From Chrysochromulina tobinii (lineage: Eukaryota > Haptophyta > Prymnesiales > Chrysochromulinaceae), in the NCBI GenBank assembly GCA_001275005.1, contig JWZX01000320.1, positions 1 to 11,717 on the forward strand: DNA of 11,717 bases, read 5' to 3'. Of this stretch, positions 7,401 through 11,717 are shown one piece after another (positions within the stretch are counted from its first letter, which is position 1; every line of letters begins with the position of its first letter). Under the pieces are notes generated by a model. The model searched no databases. It was not told the DNA's origin and saw nothing but the letters and a program-made list of their open reading frames with translations. Made by a program: the position numbers and the translations under genes.

Positions 7401-8745
7401 TTGCCTCCTTCATCAGGTGCGGGATGTGGTGCTCGCCTTGCAGCAGGCCGCCGAGGCGGTGCAGTGGGCTGAGCTAGGCAAGGGCGACGAAGCTCGACGA
7501 AACTTGGGACGAAACTTGGGTGCTTTGACGAAACTTGGCATGGACGACGGCGGCGGCGGCGGCGTGGACGAGGGTGGCAAGGTTGAGCGTGCCGAAGCGG
7601 CCTGCTCCGTGGTCTTCGAAATGTTGTGCGCGCAGTGGCTCTTTGACGACAATGCCGCGGCTGCCACGTCGCACGTACCGTCTGCCCACGACGACGCCGA
7701 CACCCCCGCCGCCGCTAGTGCATCCAGCGCCGTCGGTGCTACAGGCGGCCCCGCCCTTGGAGCCGCTGCCGCCGCCCAACACGACGCGGCCTTCGCCTCG
7801 GCAGTTCAACGTCGTCTCGAAGCGACGCAGGTTCGTCAACGGCAACAGGAGGCGCAGCGGCAACGGCTCCTCGGCGCCATGTTGGGCGACTCGCAAGGCG
7901 GTGGAGCTGTTCCGCTCGACCTGAGAGGCAAGCTGCGCGCGTGTGCTGACCGTTACGAGACACTCGCGCGCACCGCCGCCGAGCGCGCGGCGCGCATGCA
8001 ATTGGTGAGCGACGCGAGTGGCGCGAACGGCCTCGAGGCCCTCCGGCATGCACGGGCCAGCACGAGGCTGCGCGAGATCCATCGAGAGCAGGCGACTCGG
8101 TCGGGCTTGGATGCGCTTGTGCTACGGGCGCGGCTCCCCGCCGTCGAGCATGCCCGCGCAGTCGAGCGCGCCTCGTGTTGGTGCGAGCGGATGGGCATCG
8201 ACGTGGTCGAGGATCTCCTCGGTACGCTCCCCTTGATGACGTCTGATTGCCTCTGATGACGTCTGATTGGGTCGATGAGGATCTCCACGGTACGCACCCT
8301 TGATGACGTCTGATTGCCTCTGATGACGTCTGATTGGGTCGATGGGCATCTCCTCGGTACGTCCCTTGATGACGTCTGATTGCCTCTGATGACGTCTGAT
8401 TGGGTCGATGGGCATCGACGTGATTGAGGATCTCCGGAAACAGGCCTGGCAGGTGGAGGCCTTGACCTGACCTGACCTGACTTGACTTGACTTGTGTTGA
8501 CTTGAGTTGATTTGAATTGACTTGCAGGTGGAGGCCTTGACCTGGATGCGGATGCTCGGCTGTGGGAAGATTTTCTGGAGGCGCTCGCGCTGCCATCCGA
8601 GGTGGTGACGAACCGCATACGACGCGCACTGCTGGAGCGGCGCGCCGACCTCGTCGACACGGCCGTCCACGGGCGCGCGCTGCACGACCGGCAGAAGCAC
8701 CCGGGTGGCGCTTACGGCGCCAATCGCTCCTGCGTGGTGCAGTGA
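4497..8745 (+). CDS. SPRY-TIR-like multidomain protein (five exons, one frame change)
   Basis: The inferred coding segments are 4497-5273 (with a +1 skip at 4677), 5354-7142, 7268-7351, 7417-8221 and 8528-8745. They total 3672 bases and 1223 residues, and every junction keeps frame (phases 2, 0, 0, 1). The ATG at 4497 has a strong context (GGCATGG). Residues about 10-195 form a SPRY domain: HGRHRITLEIV, FMYLGV, VGWAFCPLNG, STWG, VMVVDMDRRTLAFGIDG, VRPWVLLAH. Residues about 260-620 are a linker with Ala/Thr tracts and in-frame repeats. Residues about 624-895 are TIR-like: DLYLAYRAQADGQLV, VYADLNGC, WCDPLLLEWSLALEL (E810 is a candidate catalytic Glu), VLLAPLLIG, then TVRDVVLALQQ. A 60-70 residue low-complexity insert splits the TIR after VYADLNGC. 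Residues about 1005-1040 may form a coiled coil, and the C-terminus (WEDFLEALALPSEVVTNRI) is SAM-like. SPRY binds proteins and TIR domains act as adaptors or NAD hydrolases, so an immune or signalling role is possible but inferred. Confidence 0.65.
4674..4681 (+). other. +1 frame change inside the SPRY coding region
   Basis: The SPRY sequence reads in one frame up to FMYL (ending 4676) and in the +1 frame from GVLAADGR onward (from 4678). Omitting one G of the GGG at 4677-4679 makes the domain continuous. Neither frame alone gives a sensible SPRY. Causes could be a sequencing or assembly error in a G run, a genuine disabling mutation or programmed +1 frameshifting. A sequence error is the simplest explanation. 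Confidence 0.7.
5274..5353 (+). other. Intron 1 of the SPRY-TIR gene (80 nt)
   Basis: The donor is AA|GTGTGA and the acceptor TTCCCTCATCAG|GT. Splicing restores K259 (phase 2) and joins ALNEK to YEVATSGG. The interior has three 10-bp units of the form CTCTGATGGC (5311-5340). The first 40 bases of the intron are a diverged copy of the next exon's start (5354-5398), ending in an exact shared 11-mer, GCCCAGCTGCT (5303-5313 and 5388-5398). The 3' end resembles that of intron 3. Confidence 0.75.
5591..5669 (+). repeat. 30-bp coding minisatellite, 2.6 copies
   Basis: Units start at 5591, 5621 and 5651. The first two differ at one base near the end, and the third is truncated and diverged. In frame they encode LRVDQPSHSH twice and then LRVDKP. 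They lie in the linker after the SPRY domain. The multiple-of-three period fits selection on the reading frame. Confidence 0.9.
5676..5765 (+). repeat. GCC/ACC triplet tract encoding Ala/Thr
   Basis: An interrupted run of GCC and ACC codons gives an alanine/threonine-rich stretch of about 30 residues, probably a disordered or helical spacer between domains. It is low complexity and prone to slippage. Confidence 0.85.
5985..6038 (+). repeat. 18-bp coding tandem repeat, three copies
   Basis: Three units starting at 5985, 6003 and 6021 follow the pattern ATCGCCATCTGGGGGGAG, with one base different in the middle copy. They encode IAIWGE, IAISGE and IAIWGE, an alternating hydrophobic pattern that could form short beta strands. 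Confidence 0.92.
6048..6116 (+). repeat. 15-bp coding tandem repeat (AQIAG units)
   Basis: Units of GCTCAGATTGCGGGA start at 6048, 6063 and 6078, followed by shortened units at 6093 and 6102. They encode AQIAG three times, then AQI and AQIVG. All length changes are multiples of three, so the frame is kept. The array directly follows the 18-bp repeats. Confidence 0.92.
6640..6694 (+). repeat. GAG/GCG-rich tract encoding Ala/Glu/Lys
   Basis: Imperfect repetition of GCGGAGGAGGCGAAG-type units encodes KEAEEAKEAEDAEEAE. It lies inside the TIR-like domain, after the second beta strand, where related domains have only a short loop. It could be a charged surface insertion. An intron from a GT at 6634 to CTGCAG at 6729 (96 nt, frame-neutral) is possible but unsupported. 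Confidence 0.7.
6753..6777 (+). repeat. 25-bp module, copy A
   Basis: This 25-bp stretch (CGCCGTG, G, TGAGCA, TTT, GCATGC, GG) matches 7146-7170 at 21 of 25 bases, all differences being transitions. It is flanked by an exact 12-bp direct repeat, GAGGGGCGGCGG, at 6729-6740 and 6777-6788. It adds RRGEHLHAEG to the TIR insert if translated. Confidence 0.75.
7146..7170 (+). repeat. 25-bp module, copy B
   Basis: This copy (CGCCGTG, A, TGAGCA, CCT, GCATGC, AG) lies between the duplicated arms of the first half of intron 2. It matches copy A directly at 21 of 25 and copy C in inverted orientation at 22 of 25. Confidence 0.75.
7226..7250 (-). repeat. 25-bp module, copy C (inverted)
   Basis: Read on the minus strand, this matches copy B at 22 of 25 bases and copy A at 21 of 25. 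It sits between the duplicated arms of the second half of intron 2. The first 15 bases in module orientation, CGCCGTGCTGAGCAC, also occur exactly in the exon at 6542-6556. Confidence 0.72.
7352..7416 (+). other. Intron 3 of the SPRY-TIR gene (65 nt)
   Basis: The donor is ACG|GTGCGG and the acceptor CTCCTTCATCAG|GT, joining EAPTRT to VRDVVLALQQ in phase 0. The intron opens with GTGCGGGAT followed by GGTGCTC, the same as the first bases of the next exon (7417-7434) apart from a 2-nt gap. The interior holds CTGATGACGTCTGATG and ACTGATGACC. The 3' end is close to that of intron 1. Confidence 0.82.
7496..7538 (+). repeat. GACGAAACTTGG repeat, three copies
   Basis: Three near-identical 12-base words occur around 7497, 7509 and 7527, the last separated by a 6-base spacer. 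They encode RRNLGRNLGALTKLG after the TIR-like domain. It is a small in-frame expansion. Confidence 0.75.
8190..8437 (+). repeat. 66-84 bp minisatellite spanning the exon 4 / intron 4 border
   Basis: Units run 8190-8273, 8274-8340 and 8341-8406, with a partial unit at 8407-8437. Each starts with a copy of the exon end (GATGGGCATC or GATGAGGATC, ending CTCGGTACG or CACGGTACG). Each then has two copies of TGATGACGTCTGATTG and ends GGGTC. Every unit restates a GTACG donor, at 8222, 8290 and 8357. Confidence 0.93.
8222..8527 (+). other. Intron 4 of the SPRY-TIR gene (306 nt, composite)
   Basis: The donor is CTCG|GTACGC and the acceptor GACTTGCAG|GT. Splicing joins VVEDLL to GGGLDLDADARLWEDFLE in phase 1. 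The first part is the minisatellite. The second part (8453-8527) starts right after an internal CTGGCAG|GT, and its first 17 bases (GTGGAGGCCTTGACCTG) equal the start of the last exon (8528-8544). Alternative internal sites could give a 9-nt microexon (8444-8452, also frame-neutral) or a zero-length exon at 8452/8453. Confidence 0.75.
8461..8525 (+). repeat. TTGAC/CTGAC pentamer array
   Basis: The end of intron 4 is an array of 5-base words CTTGA, CCTGA and variants, degenerating towards the 3' end (GTTGA, TTTGA, ATTGA). Nearly every word fits the yUnAy branch-point pattern. The array continues the last bases of the duplicated exon start (CTTGACCTG), suggesting it grew by slippage from there. 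Confidence 0.88.
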
Positions 8746-9013
8746 GCGGGCATTAGGCCAGTAGCGCCTTGAAGTGCCCAGGGACTCACACACTCGACTT
8801 GTAGTGTTATGACAGCCAGGAGTAGCGTTGCCTGGCGTACAGTAGCTCAGCGAGTTTGATAGTAACAACAGAAATCCAAACCGCGACCAAGGACACCGAG
8901 GACGTCCATGTCCACGAGTGCATGCAATGCATGCAGAATCGCTTTGAACAGGATTCACACGACGCTCATCAGCGCTCATCCTCACACGACTCTCACGACT
9001 CACTTCGACACAC
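8746..9013. other. Intergenic spacer before the last gene
   Basis: No gene is supported in these 268 bases. A hairpin, GCCAGG (8815-8820) with CCTGGC (8831-8836), lies where the 3' end of the SPRY-TIR transcript would be. Two overlapping TGCATGCA words lie near 8919-8935. TCACACGAC and CTCATC words recur between 8955 and 9003, just before the next start codon, giving a C/A/T-rich leader. Confidence 0.5.
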
Positions 9014-11717
9014 ATGGACAAGGGTTTGGAGCAGCTCTATCACACATCCTTCCACCCAGACTTGCTACTCGTGCCCGAGCGGGACGCCGAAGACGTGCCC
9101 CGCTTCGGCCGTGCGTTGCCCGCAGACAGCGCCGCGCCCCTGTTCTGTTGCGAGCGCCTCAAGAAGCGGCTCGAGGATGCAGTCACCTCGCTTGGTGGCG
9201 AGCTCGCCGGTCAGCATGGTGATTCCATGGTCGTCAACCGGGCATCAGTGGGGTCGGTGCGCGACCAGGGCACGACCGCCGAGTGCCCACGCACCATCAC
9301 CGACGGTGTGCACCCGGGAACCAAGTGTCGGAAGACGGGCAAAGCACCCATCCGTGGCTGGCGCTATGAGAGCACCGACCGCGACGCCGATCCGCACGAC
9401 CTGTCGGCGTCGGCGTACGAAGAGCTCGACTCGACGGTTCGCGCCGCCTACGTGCGCCGCGCGCCAGTCGCGTACGCGCCCCTCGAAGAGCCGAGCGACG
9501 AGGATGACGGGCACCTGACTCTCGCGCTGCCGGGCTCACGACGCGCACTCGCGATGCTGCTGCAGCGCGACGCAGAGCTACAGCTCGTGGGTGATGGTCA
9601 TGACGTTGGCGACGACGACGTCTGCTCTACGATCCTCAAGCTACGCGGCCAAACTGATTCACGGTTCCTCCTCGCTGAGTACCTCGAGCTCACGTGCAAG
9701 CTCGAGCTCGACGAGCACGCTGCGTCGGCCGACATCGTGCTCGACTGTTTGTTCGATGACGATGCGGAATCGATGACGAGCGCGGAGACGGTGAGAATCT
9801 TCCGCGCGATCACGCAGCGCTGGCCCAAATACACGTGCACTGGCCAGGACAAGAGCCTCGGGGTGAGCAGCAAGTGCTCGATCGCGGGGAGCTTGCGTGA
9901 GCAGCTGCCTCGCCTCCTCAGACGCATCATGACGAATGAGGACGAGGACGACGCCAAGGTGGAGGGGGAGGAAGAGCAGGATGGGTTGCAGGGCGAGGCG
10001 GCGGTAGGGAACAAGCCGCTGCGCCGGCTGGGGCGTTTTTTGCCATCGCTCAGCCTGGAGCAGCTCGCTGAGGTGCTCGACTGGCTGCCTGCCGAGAAGC
10101 TGGAATGCCCACCGCGGCTGCAGGGAACGGTCAAGCTGGCTGAAGTGCCGCTCCACCTTGCTTGCGTCCACCAAATCCGCATTCCTGTGCCATTGCATGC
10201 CGAGGCGACTGAGCGCCATGCCCAGGGTGCCCTCGGCAAACTCAAGGTCGCCGTGCTGCTCTACTCCCTCGACACGTGGGCTGAGTTCCAAATCCATATC
10301 CAGAATGATTTCAACGTTTATCACAAGGTTCCCTATCTCGACGGCATCGAGGCGTACGACGCGAGTGCCACGCTGACCAACCTACTCGATACCACGCGCG
10401 TCAAGACCATGAGCTCAAGCTTCACGTACCCTGAAGATGAACAAGGCTTGTGCCCTGAAGAAGATCTCGACTTCAGAGTCATCACGAAGGACATGCTCGT
10501 CGAACCCACAGACGCGCCTCCCAGCGTGCAGCCCAGCGTGCAGCCCAGCATGCAGACGGAGCGCGAGATGCTGATCGCGCAGTGCTCGCTGACGCTCTCG
10601 CTCACGCGGCGCGCTAGCTCCATGCGCCTCGCCGTGCTACAGCGCTGGGCGGCCGCCCACGGCCTGCGCGAGCCGCCGCCACTGCCACTGATGGCGGCGG
10701 CGGCGCCACCGGCTGCCCTCGCTTCGCCATCAATCGGCGCGCTCCTCTGCTTCTACGCCGAAGGCATCGCGCGCCTCGAAGCCAAGCCTGGGGCCGCGAG
10801 CTCGCTCCGCGCGACCGTGCTCGACGCCTCGCTCGTTCCACATGCTGTGCGCACGGGCGCGACGCTCTGTGCCCTGGTGCGTGAGAGAGCGTCTTCGCTC
10901 GATGTGGACACACTCAAGCGGCTACTCTCGTCACGACCGCTGCCTCCGCATAAGGTGGAGGCGGCCGAGGCGGAGTCAAAGGCCAAGGCTGTGACCGAGA
11001 CGAAGGCGAAGCAAACAGGCACGGCAGCTGCGGCGGCGGCGGCTATGCAGCCGTCGACGCCGTCGGTGCTGAGTGCGTCTCGACGTGCGTCTCGCGAGCC
11101 CACCTCGCCGGCCTCAACGGTGCCCCCTTTCTCCGCCTCTGGCTCCGAGGCGGGGGCGGAGCCAGAGGACATCTCGAGAGCGTCGGAGGGCGAGGAGGGG
11201 GACGACGAGCCGCTAGACGATGATGATGATGAGGAGGAGGAGGCCGGGCAGGAGCAGGCTGAGCTAGATAACAACGACGGAGAAGTCGACGACCATACGC
11301 GTGCCCAGCAGCGACCCATCGGCATCTCACCGCCGCTTCAAGCGGCCTCGGCCGTTGCTCAAGGAGTGACGCCAATGGAGACGGAGGCGGCGGCGACAGA
11401 GGAGAAGGCGGAGGCCGAAGCGAAGGCCAAGGCGGAGGCGGAGGGGACAGCGGCTGTCGAGGGAGCAGCTGAGGCGGTGGCGCTGCCGGACGATTCGCTC
11501 GCTCAGGAGGAGGCAGCGCTGCTCGAGGCACTCGCCCCGTGGGGCGCCGCCCACTCGGCCGCCGACATCGCCCGCATCACCCCATGCCTACGTCTCGACC
11601 TGCTGCCTCTGGCCACGGTGGCTGAGCATGTGTTCACTCCGGGCCGCCTGCTGAGCGCCGCGAGCATCGACGATGCCATCGGCCGCCCGCTTCGCGAGGC
11701 GCTGAGCGACGCGCTGT
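9014..11717 (+). CDS. Large uncharacterised acidic protein, 3' truncated by window edge
   Basis: From the ATG at 9014 the frame is open for 901 codons to the edge of the window without a stop; the nearest upstream in-frame stop is at 8945 and no other in-frame ATG lies between. No family is recognised for the N-terminal two thirds. Visible features are an acidic patch EEPSDEDD (about residues 157-164), an acidic segment near residues 320-332, a 12-bp repeat encoding PSVQ (503-514), an Ala/Lys/Glu-rich spacer (646-678), and a strongly acidic stretch with DDDDDEEEE near 732-742. The last visible part (DIARITPCLRLDLLPLATV, then TPGRLLSAASIDDAI) has the 'hRLPLL...ELxxVvxpsgLls...L.dAi' look of BACK domains that follow BTB domains. 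This is a weak match and no BTB domain is seen. There is no signal peptide or membrane span. No introns are apparent, unlike the gene before it. Confidence 0.8.
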   Translation, partial: MDKGLEQLYHTSFHPDLLLVPERDAEDVPRFGRALPADSAAPLFCCERLKKRLEDAVTSLGGELAGQHGDSMVVNRASVGSVRDQGTTAECPRTITDGVHPGTKCRKTGKAPIRGWRYESTDRDADPHDLSASAYEELDSTVRAAYVRRAPVAYAPLEEPSDEDDGHLTLALPGSRRALAMLLQRDAELQLVGDGHDVGDDDVCSTILKLRGQTDSRFLLAEYLELTCKLELDEHAASADIVLDCLFDDDAESMTSAETVRIFRAITQRWPKYTCTGQDKSLGVSSKCSIAGSLREQLPRLLRRIMTNEDEDDAKVEGEEEQDGLQGEAAVGNKPLRRLGRFLPSLSLEQLAEVLDWLPAEKLECPPRLQGTVKLAEVPLHLACVHQIRIPVPLHAEATERHAQGALGKLKVAVLLYSLDTWAEFQIHIQNDFNVYHKVPYLDGIEAYDASATLTNLLDTTRVKTMSSSFTYPEDEQGLCPEEDLDFRVITKDMLVEPTDAPPSVQPSVQPSMQTEREMLIAQCSLTLSLTRRASSMRLAVLQRWAAAHGLREPPPLPLMAAAAPPAALASPSIGALLCFYAEGIARLEAKPGAASSLRATVLDASLVPHAVRTGATLCALVRERASSLDVDTLKRLLSSRPLPPHKVEAAEAESKAKAVTETKAKQTGTAAAAAAAMQPSTPSVLSASRRASREPTSPASTVPPFSASGSEAGAEPEDISRASEGEEGDDEPLDDDDDEEEEAGQEQAELDNNDGEVDDHTRAQQRPIGISPPLQAASAVAQGVTPMETEAAATEEKAEAEAKAKAEAEGTAAVEGAAEAVALPDDSLAQEEAALLEALAPWGAAHSAADIARITPCLRLDLLPLATVAEHVFTPGRLLSAASIDDAIGRPLREALSDAL
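10520..10555 (+). repeat. 12-bp coding tandem repeat, three copies
   Basis: Units of CCCAGCGTGCAG start at 10520, 10532 and 10544, the last with one changed base. They encode PSVQ, PSVQ and PSMQ within the large acidic protein. Confidence 0.92.

Noticed and set aside
8190-8437. CRISPR-like array
   Set aside because: Units are near-identical throughout with no unique spacers, the repeat begins inside an exon, and the context is eukaryotic.
8122-9021. Long minus-strand frames with repeated RRHQRQSDVIKG-type peptides
   Set aside because: They are produced by the intron 4 minisatellite read backwards. Period and composition follow the DNA repeat, with no protein-level evidence.

Overview
The window reads as nuclear DNA of a GC-rich unicellular eukaryote, most plausibly a marine alga of the haptophyte or pelagophyte kind. 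Reasons: long GC3-rich reading frames with alanine, glycine and acidic low-complexity tracts; GT...AG introns; wide spacers without bacterial ribosome binding sites; and eukaryotic domains (J domain, EF-hands, SPRY, an alga-style TIR domain). The lineage call is an inference. All five supported genes lie on the + strand.

Layout: 1-448 is upstream DNA opening with a nearly perfect 40-bp palindrome. 449-784 is a small serine/arginine-rich hypothetical gene or first exon. 785-1759 is non-coding; it holds a (GT)9 microsatellite and, at 985-1050, an inverted 66-bp copy of part of the next gene. 1760-3091 encodes a J-domain protein with a long charged central region and a possible His/Cys metal site. 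3345-4298 encodes an EF-hand protein with a 19-glycine tract. 4497-8745 encodes a large five-exon protein with an N-terminal SPRY domain, a central TIR-like domain and a SAM-like C-terminus. 9014-11717 is a 2.7-kb open frame that runs off the right edge; its visible C-terminus weakly resembles a BACK domain.

The most unusual part is the SPRY-TIR gene. All four inferred introns begin with, or contain, a copy of the first bases of the following exon, so each AG|GT boundary looks like the product of a local tandem duplication. Between the duplicated arms lie short modules that recur at other intron sites. One family is built on CTGATGACGTCTGAT with a CTTCATCAG-like 3' end. The other is a 25-bp module present three times, once inverted. 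Two introns contain an internal AG|GT, as expected of consecutive introns or recursive splice sites. Exons of the same gene carry several in-frame minisatellites, so tandem duplication seems to drive both coding repeats and intron gain here. The SPRY domain also needs one +1 frame change at 4677.

No operon logic applies. No rRNA, tRNA, CRISPR array or transposase gene was found. SPRY and TIR domains together suggest a sensing or immune-type protein, but no function is demonstrated.
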